Part shown: positions 35,658 through 43,631 of the stretch, piece by piece
Layout of the letters: each line of letters begins with the position of its first letter
How positions within the stretch are numbered: position 1 is the stretch's first letter
The notes under the pieces: generated by a model
What the model saw: only the letters and a program-made list of their open reading frames with translations
What the model was told of the DNA's origin: nothing
Database searches by the model: none
Source of the DNA: an uncultured Ruminococcus sp.
GTDB lineage: Bacteria; Bacillota; Clostridia; Oscillospirales; Ruminococcaceae
Length of the DNA stretch: 64,000 nt
Direction: 5' to 3'
Assembly: GCA_945868475.1 (NCBI GenBank)
Contig: CAMBLM010000002.1
Span: 186,001 to 250,000 of the forward strand
Made by a program: the position numbers and the translations under genes

Positions 35658-35697
35658 GTACAGCAGGGTAAAATTTTGCACAAAAATACGTTTTTTA

Positions 35698-35796
35698 TAC
35701 TAATTTTTAAACTGAAAGTGTACAAAGAATCAAGCAAAAGCTCGCATATATGGCTTTGTGCCGATTTTTTGTCTACACTTTGATTAAAAATTAGTA
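35698..35796. repeat. Type-B MITE-like element at a stop codon (99 bp)
   Basis: The ends are TACTAATTTTTAAACTG and GATTAAAAATTAGTA with CAAAGAATC and GATTTTTTG blocks. The flanks are TTA on both sides (35695-35697 and 35797-35799). The right TTA is itself the TAA stop codon of the neighbouring gene. Confidence 0.88.
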
Positions 35797-36210
35797 TTAT
35801 AACAGCATTTTCTTCAAACCTGCAAAACGCAGCCGAAATGCTTCGCATATTGCCGCCGCAGGCACGGAAAGCAGAAACCAGAATGCTGAAAACATCACGC
35901 ATATCTGCCCGAAAAGATTGAGCGGCTGTGACGAATAGTCCCACACGTTCCAGCCGAGCAGCAGATTCACCACGCAGCCGACCAACAGTTCGAGCGATGT
36001 TATGACGGTGCAGCCGTATATGCACTTCGCGAGCATACCTTCATCAGGGTGCGCCGTGAAGTGGCGGTACATTATCAGCAGACACGCTCCGCCCGTGAGG
36101 GTCATGCTCCAGTGCGTAAATCCGCGGAAAAGTATCTCTATCATCGAATAGATGAGTCCGCCCGACAGAAATACCGTCAGGTCTTCCACAAAAGCTCCTT
36201 TTTTCTTCAT
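35797..36210 (-). CDS. Small membrane protein, ABC-transporter type IV-like (PF06541)
   Basis: A 137-residue protein with four membrane helices. GGLIYSMIEILFRGFTHWSM near the start and LLGWNVWDYSSQPLNLFGQIC near residue 95 match the putative ABC transporter type IV (CmpB-like) family found in Firmicutes. No ATPase neighbours it, and the function is unknown. The ATG at 36210 follows AAAGGCGGACGAAAA; an in-frame ATG 39 bp earlier is less well placed. A MITE sits directly at its stop codon. Confidence 0.78.
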   Translation of the reverse strand: MKKKGAFVEDLTVFLSGGLIYSMIEILFRGFTHWSMTLTGGACLLIMYRHFTAHPDEGMLAKCIYGCTVITSLELLVGCVVNLLLGWNVWDYSSQPLNLFGQICVMFSAFWFLLSVPAAAICEAFRLRFAGLKKMLL

Positions 36211-36365
36211 TTTTCGTCCGCCTTTCTTTGTCAGAATTGTCATCAGCAATATTATGTCCGTAATGTGTGGGAGAAATAAGCGGAAATATTTCTGAAAAAA
36301 GGCGTTTTTTTCTTATTTTCGTGTTTCTTTCATTAAATCAACACAAACAAAGGTTATTATATAAT
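36211..36365. other. Intergenic region upstream of a candidate RNA
   Basis: No gene is visible. TATAAT at 36360-36365 with TCAACA 16 bp upstream is a plausible plus-strand promoter for the candidate RNA that follows. Confidence 0.4.
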
Positions 36366-36541
36366 CATTCCAAGGGAAACAGAAAAGTACCGAGGAATCA
36401 AACAAGATAATTTCTAAATTTCCATATTCTCCCTCTTTTCATTCTCAGCCGCGTCCCAAAACGGCGCGGCACAAGTTAAAACGACCTTTGGCAAGTGACT
36501 ATCGCTTCGCTTCACCGCCAAAGACGGTAAACGGTCTTTTT
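36366..36541 (+). ncRNA. Candidate structured non-coding RNA
   Basis: About 170 nt with no open frame, downstream of a TATAAT box. Three hairpins are visible: ATTCC with GGAAT near 36367-36398, GCCGCG with CGCGGC near 36447-36470, and a long terminal stem at 36482-36535 (GACCTTTGGC, inner GTGA/TCAC, GCCAAAG, GGTC) followed by TTTTTAT. I could not match it to 6S, SRP, tmRNA or RNase P RNA. The family is unknown. Confidence 0.4.
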
Positions 36542-36548
36542 ATATAAA

Positions 36549-36585
36549 TAGCCGACAGCGGAAATATTCGCACATACAATGTCGG
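36549..36585. other. Hairpin GCCGACA/TGTCGGC
   Basis: A 7-bp stem with a 23-nt loop directly after the terminator of the candidate RNA. It may belong to a longer RNA ending at 36694. Confidence 0.3.
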
Positions 36586-36644
36586 CGGCAAAAAACTATC
36601 CAATATTTTGGTTTACATATATCCCCCGAAAAATTTCTCTTTTC

Positions 36645-36694
36645 AAAAAGATCAGACCGAAGAGTTCCCCCTCTCTTCGGTCTGATCTTTTTTT
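36645..36694. terminator. Strong bidirectional terminator upstream of the lipase gene
   Basis: A 20-bp perfect stem runs from AAAAAGATCAGACC to GGTCTGATCTTTTT. No recognised gene ends here on either strand, which supports a short transcript upstream. Confidence 0.8.
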
Positions 36695-36787
36695 GTGAAA
36701 AGTATTGATTTCTGTCAAAGTATATGGTACAATAAGGCAAATCGACATATCTTTTATGACATTTATTTTTTGACAGGAAGTGGAATT

Positions 36788-37588
36788 ATGAAGTATCCTA
36801 TTTTATTGGTCCACGGTATGGGTTTTCGTGATGACCGTGCGGTCGGCTATTGGGGAAGAATTCCCAGAAAGCTCAAAGAAAGCGGCTTCTCTGTGTATCT
36901 GAGCGGTCAGGACAGCAACGGTTCGATCGTATCGAACTCACGCAAGGTCGCCGAAAGCATCGATAAGGCACTCAAAGCCGAACGCACCGACAAGGTAAAC
37001 ATCATCGCCCATTCAAAGGGCGGGCTTGAAGCAAGGTATGCCGCATCAAGCCTTGGATATTCGGACAAAATAGCATCGATAACTACCTTGTCCACACCGC
37101 ACAACGGCTCAAAAACGGTGGATAAGCTTATGAAGATACCCGAACCGCTCATAAAAGGCGGCTGCAAGGCGGCAGACCTCTGGTTCAGGCTGCTCGGGGA
37201 CAAAACCCCCGATACATTCAGCGCGATATGTTCATTCCGTACCGAGGACGCGCGGCGTTTTAACAAGCAGAATCCCGATGTCGGGACGATATATTACCAA
37301 AGCTATGCATTTTTGATGAAGCACAGCCACTCCGATATGCTTATGTGGCTGCCGAACCTTGTTGTCCGACATTGGGACGGCGAAAATGACGGTCTGCTCT
37401 CCCCCGAATCAGTAAAATGGGGCAATTTCAAGGGCGTTGTGACAGGCAACGGCAATCGCGGCATTTCGCACTGTGATGAGGTCGATATGCGCAGAATGAG
37501 GCTTTCGGGCAAAAAGGGAAACGGTGTTTCCGACATATCCGATTTTTACGTTGAAATTGCAAAAGAGCTTGAACAAATGGGGTTTTAA
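36788..37588 (+). CDS. Triacylglycerol lipase-like alpha/beta hydrolase
   Basis: A 266-residue hydrolase. It begins MKYPILLVHGMGFRDD with the oxyanion HG motif, the nucleophile serine is in IIAHSKGGLEARY near residue 76 (an AHSKG elbow), the acid is likely in DGENDGLLSP near 200, and the histidine is in ISHCDEVDM near 230. STPHNGSKT is typical of lipases of this class. There is no signal peptide, so it is cytoplasmic. AGGAAGTGG lies 4-6 nt before the ATG at 36788; a longer frame runs upstream without a ribosome site. Confidence 0.85.
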   Translation: MKYPILLVHGMGFRDDRAVGYWGRIPRKLKESGFSVYLSGQDSNGSIVSNSRKVAESIDKALKAERTDKVNIIAHSKGGLEARYAASSLGYSDKIASITTLSTPHNGSKTVDKLMKIPEPLIKGGCKAADLWFRLLGDKTPDTFSAICSFRTEDARRFNKQNPDVGTIYYQSYAFLMKHSHSDMLMWLPNLVVRHWDGENDGLLSPESVKWGNFKGVVTGNGNRGISHCDEVDMRRMRLSGKKGNGVSDISDFYVEIAKELEQMGF

Positions 37589-37609
37589 TACTAATAAAAT
37601 ACAGCAAAG

Positions 37610-37634
37610 CCGCTCGGTACTGACCCGAGCGGCT
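37610..37634 (+). repeat. Direct repeat: first copy of the lipase terminator hairpin
   Basis: CCGCTCGG and CCGAGCGG form the hairpin, identical over 25 bp to the terminator at 37941-37965. Here no T-tract follows. Confidence 0.8.
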
Positions 37635-37940
37635 CAGCTTGTTGAAAAAGTAGGTTATAGAAAAAAGATGCACAAATTTCAAAGCAGAGTTTACGTCCAC
37701 GCTTTTCAAAGGGTGGTGGGTGTCCAGAGGGCAAAGCCCTTGGTCGCACTCCGCAGAGTGCGAAACTCCCCTACACGAAGGTGCTCTGCAAGGGGTGAAT
37801 TAAAAAACAGTCCGGTGGACTGTTTTTTTAGAGGGGACGCTCTGCAAGAGAGAGCGTCCCTTTGTATAGCTTTCTTGCAATGATAATTTTATGCTTTTGT
37901 TATTTTGCACAAATGCAGCAACCTTTTTCGACAGACTGAA
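37635..37940. repeat. 306-bp insert without genes between two terminator copies
   Basis: The insert lies between perfect 25-bp direct repeats and has imperfect inverted ends (GTTGAAAAAGTAGGTT and AACCTTTTTCGACAG). It carries several hairpins, including CAGTCCGGTGGACTG at 37808-37822 with T7 after it and GGGACGCTCT with AGAGCGTCCC at 37836-37861. No coding frame is credible. It looks like a dispersed non-coding repeat. Confidence 0.65.
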
Positions 37941-37970
37941 CCGCTCGGTACTGACCCGAGCGGCTTTTTT
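37941..37970 (+). terminator. Terminator (second copy)
   Basis: CCGCTCGG-TACTGACC-CGAGCGG followed by T6. It lies at the 3' ends of convergent genes. Confidence 0.8.
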
Positions 37971-38670
37971 ATGTTTTCTTTTTCTGCTTGCCCGTTGCGT
38001 TTTCGATATCGATCCTCCAAATCGCTGTCCTCGGCAGGCTCATTTTTATCGCATTCGGGAAATCAGTCATATTCGACGGCGTAAAGCGTTCGCATATCGC
38101 TTTGAGAGCCGCAATTTTTTCCTCATCGTCCGTGACCTTAACTGCTTTACCTCTTACAACAGCGGACTTAAAATAAGTCGTGAACTTGTCCTCGGCACTG
38201 ACAACATCAACTGCGGCAGTTATGCAGACATTCGGATCTTTCATCATAGCTTCGGATTTTCTGCCGCTTTCCGCGGAATGGAAATAGAGTTTCCTGCCTA
38301 TCCTTACGGCGGATATCGGCAGGCAGTACGGCAGACCGTCTGCGTCTGTCATTGAGATCACAGCAAAGTCGGCTTTATCAAGAACATCAAAGGCGAAATC
38401 TTCGTCCTCCCTGCGATCTTTTCGGCGCATAGCGGCGGCCTTTTCAATTATCTCGGGCTTTCTCACCTTTTCGATGAAGCGTTTCTCGCAAGCACCGAAC
38501 TCTGCATAATTTTTCCGTGCTTCGTTCAGCGAAACAGAATTCGCGCCGCCTTTATATTCGGGGTCACGCTCCTGCGATTTATCCTTTTCCCAGAAGCAAA
38601 CTGGGCAGATATCGTACTCATCGGCTGAATCAAGTGCCGCACAGCCGCAGCATTTGCATACATATTTCAT
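37969..38670 (-). CDS. CPCC zinc-ribbon fused to a NimA-like flavin-binding domain
   Basis: A 233-residue two-domain protein. Residues 1-65 are a CPCC-type cysteine-rich domain (VCKCCGCAALDSADEYDICPVCFWEKD and GGANSVSLNEARKNY). Residues 80-225 are a pyridoxamine-5'-phosphate-oxidase-like split barrel of the NimA kind, starting MRRKDRREDEDFAFDVL and including LPYCLPISAVRIGRKLYFH. The flavin domain may reduce nitro compounds or handle a flavin cofactor. The combination is unusual; the CPCC domain probably binds zinc. Both parts are in one uninterrupted frame. Confidence 0.82.
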   Translation of the reverse strand: MKYVCKCCGCAALDSADEYDICPVCFWEKDKSQERDPEYKGGANSVSLNEARKNYAEFGACEKRFIEKVRKPEIIEKAAAMRRKDRREDEDFAFDVLDKADFAVISMTDADGLPYCLPISAVRIGRKLYFHSAESGRKSEAMMKDPNVCITAAVDVVSAEDKFTTYFKSAVVRGKAVKVTDDEEKIAALKAICERFTPSNMTDFPNAIKMSLPRTAIWRIDIENATGKQKKKT

Positions 38671-38682
38671 ATTGCTCCTCCG

Positions 38683-39315
38683 TCACTGTCTTTCCCAATA
38701 ATCCAAGCCTGCGCTCGGCTTGAAAAAGGTTCGTATATATCCGTCCGTGGAAAGGACAAGGAATTCGTTAGTTTCGGTGTCGTAATAGAGGAAGTCGCCG
38801 TCCTCCTTTTCGGTCTTGTGCAGGATATTTTCGCCCTCTGCGTTGATAAGTTCATTCGCAAGGTCGAGATACTCGTCCTGCGTGATATCGCCGAACTCTG
38901 CGCCGTGCTTTTCGTAGTGGCTGTCGAAAAGCTTCTCACTGCGGAAATAATATTTCTGAACGGCCTTCTCAGTTTCGGAAAGATCATCTTCCGAAGCTTC
39001 GGGGATATCTGCGGAAGTTATTTCATCGGAAATGACAGTTTCAGCCGCCGTTTCACTATCGGAAATTTCATCGTTGGATTTTTCTCCGTCGGACATTTTT
39101 CCGTCGGACGTTTCTCCGTAAGATGTTTCGATGTCATCTTCGGAAACTGTTTCCGAAAGCGTTTCTGTCGGTTCTTCGTCGATGCTGTCAATATAGCGGC
39201 TAATGTCAGTGCCAACATAGGTTTCCTCTATCTCACCGACATCATCTTCCGAGCAGCCGCAGAGCATCAGCAATGATATCATCACTGCGGCAAAAGCGGT
39301 AAGAATATTTTTCAT
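38683..39315 (-). CDS. Lipoprotein with a toxin-like C-terminal domain
   Basis: A 210-residue lipoprotein with lipobox LMLCGC at residues 15-20. Residues 30-110 are a low-complexity Glu/Ser/Asp linker with repeats such as TSDGKMSDGEKSND. The C-terminal 90 residues (HYEKHGAEFGDITQDEYL, NELINAEGENI, YYDTETNEFLVLS, GYIRTFFKPSAGLDYW) resemble BECR-fold RNase-like domains seen at the ends of phage and polymorphic toxins. The likeness is from recall of family patterns. No immunity gene is adjacent. It is transcribed on its own strand just upstream of the CPCC fusion gene. Confidence 0.7.
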   Translation of the reverse strand: MKNILTAFAAVMISLLMLCGCSEDDVGEIEETYVGTDISRYIDSIDEEPTETLSETVSEDDIETSYGETSDGKMSDGEKSNDEISDSETAAETVISDEITSADIPEASEDDLSETEKAVQKYYFRSEKLFDSHYEKHGAEFGDITQDEYLDLANELINAEGENILHKTEKEDGDFLYYDTETNEFLVLSTDGYIRTFFKPSAGLDYWERQ

Positions 39316-39330
39316 AAGGCTCTCCTTTAA

Positions 39331-39366
39331 TACAAAAAGGCTGCCACATAAAATGCAGCAGCCTTT
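39331..39366 (-). terminator. Terminator of the plsC-ispH/rpsA operon
   Basis: AAAGGCTGC pairs with GCAGCCTTT; on the minus strand T5 follows. Confidence 0.85.
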
Positions 39367-39381
39367 GATATACTGTGAAAA

Positions 39382-41370
39382 TTATTCAGCAGACTCGTCT
39401 GTGCCTTCTTCTTCAAGAAGTTCTCTGATAGACATGCTGATTCTCTTCTTTTCGGTATCGATCTCTGTGATCTTTGCCTTAACAACGTCGCCAACGGAAA
39501 GAACGTCCTTAACGTTTGCAACATTCTTATTAGCGATCTGAGAGATATGGATAAGACCGTCAATGCCCGGAATGATCTGTGCGAATGCGCCGAAAGGTGT
39601 GATAGAAACTACCTTAGCTTCAACTACATCGCCAACAGAATATTCGTTAGCGAACTTGACCCAAGGATTGTCCTCGTCCTTCTTGTAGCCGAGGGAAATT
39701 CTGCCGCTTTCGCTGTCGAGTTCCTTAACGAAAACTTCGATAACGTCGCCAACCTTAACAACTTCGGATGGGTGCTTGATCCTGTTCCAGCTGAGTTCGG
39801 AAATATGGACCATGCCGTCGATGCCGCCGAGGTCTACGAATGCGCCGTAGTTTGTGATGGACTTAACTTCGCCCTTGAACTTGTCGCCAACCTTAACGTT
39901 CTCCCAGAACTTAGCCTTTGCAGCATCCTTTTCTGCGTTGAGAACAGCCTTGATAGAGCCGACAGCCTTGAACTTCTGCTCATTGATCTCGATGATCTTG
40001 AACTTAACAGTCTTCTTGAGAAGATTTTCAAGCTTTTCATCACGTCTTGCAGTAGCCTGAGAAGCAGGAATGAACACTCTTGTACCCTCTGTGATAACAA
40101 TTACGCCGCCCTTAACAACGTTTGTAACTGTACCTTCGAGAACTGCGTCTTCTTCCTTAGCCTTAACGAGCTTGTCGAAGCCGACCATAGCGTCAACCTT
40201 CTTCTTGGAAAGGTTTACGATACCTTCAGCGTCGTTGATCTTGATAACGATAAGGTCAACTTCGTCGCCAACCTTAACTACATCGCCTACCTTGAGTGTA
40301 GGATCATCTGTAAGCTCGGACAGAGCGATATAGCCTGTCTGCTTAGTGCCGATATCAACTGTTGCTTCTGTGTTGTTTACGGCAGTTATGTATCCTTTCA
40401 CCCGTTGACCGGTGTATATTTTTTTGAAAGATGCGTCGAGCGCGCTGGCGAAGTCAAAATCCTCGTCATTGTTTTTGATAATTTCGCTCATGTGGTTTTG
40501 TACCTCCTTGATTATATATGCCGGGGTCGATGCTCCGGCTGTGATCCCGATGTTAAAGTTTTCACCGAGTTCACGGAGCTTCTCGGGGATATTCTCCCTA
40601 TCAAGCTCACCCGCGTCCGAAATAAGGATACAGGTTTTGCAATGCTCGCGGCAGATGTCGTAAAGCTTTGCTGTGTTGGAACTGCGTTTGCCGCCTATAA
40701 CTATCATAAGGTCGGATCTTTCCGCAAGACGAACAGCGCTCTGCTGGCGTTCGGCGGTGGCGCTGCAGATGGTATTGAACACCTCTGCCTCGGGACATTC
40801 CGATCTGATGATACGGCAGCACTTTTCCCATATAATTATATTATACGTTGTTTGCGCAACAATTGCAACCTTTTTTTTAAAATTTTTAAATTTTTTTTGT
40901 AAAATCTCACGAAGTTCAGCATCATTACCGCAAATATACGGCATTTTTTGGCAATGTTTAACAATTCCCTGTACTTCATCGTGGTCTTTATCGCCGAGAA
41001 TGATGATATCAAAGCCCTCGTAAGACTTTTCGGACACTATTTTATGTATCCTTGCAACGAACGGACAAGTTCCGTCGCAGACGGTAACGCCAAACAGCTT
41101 TCGCTTTTCGAGAAGCTCATAGATATCCCTGCCTACGCCGTGGGAACGGATAACAACGCTTGTATTTTCGAGTTTTTCTATCTCCACGGGTGAATTTATG
41201 ACATTCACGCCGCGGCTTTTCAGCTCATTGACAACTGTTTCGTTATGGATTATCTCGCCGTAGGTCACGGCTTTTCCGCCGTTTTCTATAATATTATACA
41301 CGATTTTTACGGCTCTGTCAACACCAAAACAGAAACCTGCATTATCCGCGATCTCAATTCTGTGCGGCAT
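39382..41370 (-). CDS. IspH-ribosomal protein S1 fusion
   Basis: A 662-residue fusion. Residues 1-285 are HMBPP reductase IspH, whose iron-sulfur cysteines are in NAGFCFGVDRA near residue 12, GTCPFVARIH near 96 and NTICSATAERQ near 190. It makes IPP and DMAPP in the MEP pathway. From about residue 300 four S1 RNA-binding domains follow, for example GYIALSELTDDPTLKVGD, FIPASQATARRDEKL and GAFVDLGGIDGMVHISEL. The fusion is well known in Clostridia. The ATG at 41370 follows GAGGAT; the gene overlaps plsC by 17 bp. Confidence 0.95.
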   Translation of the reverse strand: MPHRIEIADNAGFCFGVDRAVKIVYNIIENGGKAVTYGEIIHNETVVNELKSRGVNVINSPVEIEKLENTSVVIRSHGVGRDIYELLEKRKLFGVTVCDGTCPFVARIHKIVSEKSYEGFDIIILGDKDHDEVQGIVKHCQKMPYICGNDAELREILQKKFKNFKKKVAIVAQTTYNIIIWEKCCRIIRSECPEAEVFNTICSATAERQQSAVRLAERSDLMIVIGGKRSSNTAKLYDICREHCKTCILISDAGELDRENIPEKLRELGENFNIGITAGASTPAYIIKEVQNHMSEIIKNNDEDFDFASALDASFKKIYTGQRVKGYITAVNNTEATVDIGTKQTGYIALSELTDDPTLKVGDVVKVGDEVDLIVIKINDAEGIVNLSKKKVDAMVGFDKLVKAKEEDAVLEGTVTNVVKGGVIVITEGTRVFIPASQATARRDEKLENLLKKTVKFKIIEINEQKFKAVGSIKAVLNAEKDAAKAKFWENVKVGDKFKGEVKSITNYGAFVDLGGIDGMVHISELSWNRIKHPSEVVKVGDVIEVFVKELDSESGRISLGYKKDEDNPWVKFANEYSVGDVVEAKVVSITPFGAFAQIIPGIDGLIHISQIANKNVANVKDVLSVGDVVKAKITEIDTEKKRISMSIRELLEEEGTDESAE

Positions 41371-42004
41371 CGTTTTTATCCTCGATTTGGAGCGGAGCAT
41401 CGGCGGCCGTCAGTGCAGGGCCTTCGACAAGCTCCGTAATTGCGCCCATTATGCGTTTTTTTACCTCTTTGAGTTCACGCGGAGAGCTTCCCTCGACGGC
41501 AAGTTCTTCGGCTTTTATCGGCTTTCCGAATCTGAGCGTGAGCTTTGAGCGGAAATGCAGCTTTTCACCCTCGAAAACAATTCCGCATGGAACTACGTCC
41601 GCACCCGACTTGGCAGCTATCATCGCAACGCCCGTTTTGCCCTTGCCGACCTTGCCGTCCTTGGAACGTGTGCCCTCGGGGAAAATGACAAGGTTTCTTC
41701 CCGAGCGGAGGATATTTATGCTGTCATCGATGACAGACATATCGCCTGCACCGCGGGTAACAGGAAAAGCACCGAGCTTTCGTATGAACCAGCCGAAAAG
41801 CTTATTGTGGAAAAGCTCCTCTTTTGCCATATAGGAAACGGGAAGCTTCATCGGCATTGTAAGTATAACGGGATCGGCATAGCTGCGGTGGTTTGAAGCC
41901 AAGACCACGGGTTTGTCCTGCGGTATATTCTCTATGCCCTCGATATGGAAATCGTAAAATATTTTGTACAGCCATTTAACGGGATATCTTACCCAAGCAT
42001 ACAC
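41354..42004 (-). CDS. plsC: 1-acyl-glycerol-3-phosphate acyltransferase
   Basis: A 216-residue enzyme with the HX4D motif HRSYADP near residue 37 and FPEGTRSKDG near 108. It adds the second acyl chain to lysophosphatidic acid at the membrane. The apparent start is GTG at 42004, about 10 nt after AAAGGA; no ATG fits better. It is the first gene of the operon with the IspH-S1 fusion, a common clostridial arrangement. Confidence 0.93.
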   Translation of the reverse strand: MYAWVRYPVKWLYKIFYDFHIEGIENIPQDKPVVLASNHRSYADPVILTMPMKLPVSYMAKEELFHNKLFGWFIRKLGAFPVTRGAGDMSVIDDSINILRSGRNLVIFPEGTRSKDGKVGKGKTGVAMIAAKSGADVVPCGIVFEGEKLHFRSKLTLRFGKPIKAEELAVEGSSPRELKEVKKRIMGAITELVEGPALTAADAPLQIEDKNDAAQN

Positions 42005-42037
42005 AAACTATCAATCCTTTTCTGTAAATTACATAAT

Positions 42038-42066
42038 AGTATAGCACATTTTCGCTGCAAAATCAA
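42038..42066 (-). promoter_or_regulatory. Promoter of plsC-ispH/rpsA
   Basis: On the minus strand TTGATT, 17-bp spacer, TATACT. Confidence 0.7.
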
Positions 42067-42370
42067 CCGTTTATGTGGATTTTCCGAATATTTCTTATAA
42101 AAATGCCGCACAAACTTGTCTGCATGGTATATTTTTCAATAAACAAGCAGCCTCCAGCGACATGACACCGCAGGAGGCTGCTTCGTCTGTTTTGCCGATC
42201 TCCTCTTTGTCGTTTTTGTCAGGATCTTCTTCGTCGGAGGCGTCGGGTTTATCTTCATCGGTGTTGTCGATCACTTCTTTTACTTTAACTATTCCGTCTG
42301 CAATATTGACAAGCGAGCATGGTACGGTATCGTATTTCTTCAAATAAAGCTTATAAGTACCGTCTATCAG
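42067..42370. other. Left border of the foreign island
   Basis: This stretch holds a hairpin (AGCAGCCTCC with GGAGGCTGCT, 42146-42182). It also holds what looks, on the minus strand, like the end of a lost gene: GTYKLYLKKYDTVPCSLV followed by an acidic tail rich in DE and K (42185-42366). The integrase homology begins abruptly near 42362, so a break point lies there. Confidence 0.4.
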
Positions 42371-42799
42371 ATGTTCAAGACCATTCTGGAGAGCAGACCC
42401 GATAACCTGCCCGAGATAATGATTGACGGCTACTGCGGTTTTCTTTTTAGGGATAAGAACGGTATGCCCGAAGTAGCTATGCATTGGGAACATCGGTTCA
42501 AGAACGCAGTCACACGGTACAATGAAATATTCAAACTTCAGATGCCAAGCATAACCCCACACGTTTGCAGGCATACATACTGCAGCAATATGGCAAGGGC
42601 AAGAATGAACCCCAAGACACTTCAGTACCTTATGGGACATTCCGATATAGCGGTCACGATGAACACATATACGCATCTTGGTATGGATGATGCAAGGGAT
42701 GAAATGATAAGGCTTGAAGAACTTGAGCAGGCAAGAAAGGAAATTGAAAAGACGAAAGGTGATATTCCAATGGTGAAAGAAATGTTTAGGGTAGTGTGA
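42371..42799 (+). pseudogene. Tyrosine integrase, C-terminal remnant
   Basis: The frame encodes 142 residues of the catalytic domain of a Tn916-type tyrosine recombinase. HVCRHTYCSNMARARMNPKTL supplies the second-box His and Arg, LMGHSD the third-box His, and NTYTHLG the nucleophile Tyr. The N-terminal arm- and core-binding domains and the first catalytic Arg are missing, since an intact enzyme has about 400 residues. It marks the former mobile nature of the region to its right. It ends before a hairpin at 42826-42858. Confidence 0.88.
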
Positions 42800-42825
42800 G
42801 CGATAATTTACTATATAAACAGAAC

Positions 42826-42858
42826 AGACACCTTGACCTTTGGGGCGGGGTGTCTGTT
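42826..42858. terminator. Terminator between the integrase remnant and the immunity gene
   Basis: AACAGACACC pairs with GGTGTCTGTT; it lies between convergent genes, with modest T-richness on both sides. Confidence 0.6.
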
Positions 42859-42934
42859 AGTATTGAATAAAGAAAAGTTATTCAACATTGATTTGAAATT
42901 CGTGTCTGATTTTTAGTGAATAATCAACTATAAT

Positions 42935-43288
42935 TCAATATTCCTTGTTATTCTGGAGAGCAACAATCATGTCAAGCAATTCTTTATCGGAAATGCTGAC
43001 ATCATCTTCGTCCATGGTTTCCAGAACTTGCAGAACACTTACTATTGATTCAAGATCATCTTCTTTAAATTCGAAAAGGTCTGTGAACCAAATTACATTT
43101 ACCCAATCCAATAGTTGTTTTTTTGTAATACTATGATTGAGGAAAGATGATATAGTGTTAATAACATCAGATGTTCGGATCTGTTCAGGTTTTTTACAGT
43201 CGATATTATACAGATCCTCACCAATTTTGTCTGTCAGGTCTTTTTTGTTAATAGATAGTGTTTTAAAAGCATCAAGTAATTTGTTCAT
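42935..43288 (-). CDS. Putative immunity protein of the toxin-like cassette
   Basis: A 117-residue acidic, helical protein with no signal peptide. It reads like a small immunity protein: MNKLLDAFKTLSINKKDL, a central DWVNVIWFTDLFEFKEDD and a Glu/Asp-rich C-terminus. I do not recognise a family. The start lies 1 bp after the stop of the upstream gene, with AAAGGAG inside that gene's end. The pairing of a basic small protein and an acidic follower is the usual toxin-immunity arrangement. The function is inference from order, size and charge. Confidence 0.55.
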   Translation of the reverse strand: MNKLLDAFKTLSINKKDLTDKIGEDLYNIDCKKPEQIRTSDVINTISSFLNHSITKKQLLDWVNVIWFTDLFEFKEDDLESIVSVLQVLETMDEDDVSISDKELLDMIVALQNNKEY

Positions 43289-43289
43289 A

Positions 43290-43631
43290 TTATTTCTCCT
43301 TTGTGTGGATCAGATTTCCGTTTGGGTCGTAGGTTTCTTTATAAACTCTTACAGTTTTTCCATTTTCATTGATCACTTTGTAATAGATAGCTTTTGATCC
43401 CGGAACCTTACCTGGATTTTCCATTTTGGCTGTATATCCACCGTTAGGATTTTTCTGGACTAAAAAACGGTTATAATTATTTGATCCGCCTCTAAAAAAC
43501 GATTTAACTGTTTTTTGAATTGTTTCAGGCAATGAAGAAGTGGACGAAATGGCAGAACTTTTTGTGTTTACTGAATATAGGATACGTCCACCTTTGGTGT
43601 TACTGTAATTTCCAGATAATCCAGTTCCCAT
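43290..43631 (-). CDS. Small toxin-like protein (MGTGLSG N-terminus)
   Basis: A 113-residue basic protein. The N-terminus MGTGLSGNYSNTKGG is a short motif I recall from variable-ended proteins on Firmicutes integrative elements. The C-terminal half (YNRFLVQKNPNGGYTA, KVPGSKAIYYKVINENG, KETYDPNGNLIHTKEK) resembles the end domains of phage-borne and polymorphic toxins. It has no signal peptide and no secretion domain. Its ATG shares a base with the stop of the DUF4417 gene (TAATG) and its stop lies 1 bp before the next start, so all three genes are coupled. Toxicity is inferred, not shown. Confidence 0.6.
   Translation of the reverse strand: MGTGLSGNYSNTKGGRILYSVNTKSSAISSTSSLPETIQKTVKSFFRGGSNNYNRFLVQKNPNGGYTAKMENPGKVPGSKAIYYKVINENGKTVRVYKETYDPNGNLIHTKEK

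Noticed and set aside
36366..36541. 6S RNA, SRP RNA or tmRNA
   Set aside because: No long rod with a central bubble, no SRP GNAR loop context and no tRNA-like ends with a tag frame; kept only as an unassigned candidate.
36540..36740. A 66-codon minus-strand frame
   Set aside because: It runs through the 20-bp terminator stem and has no ribosome site.
39547..40902. A 451-codon open frame on the plus strand
   Set aside because: It is antisense to the well-supported IspH-S1 gene, has no ribosome site or recognisable motif, and is rich in Cys, Asn and Leu as expected for a shadow frame.
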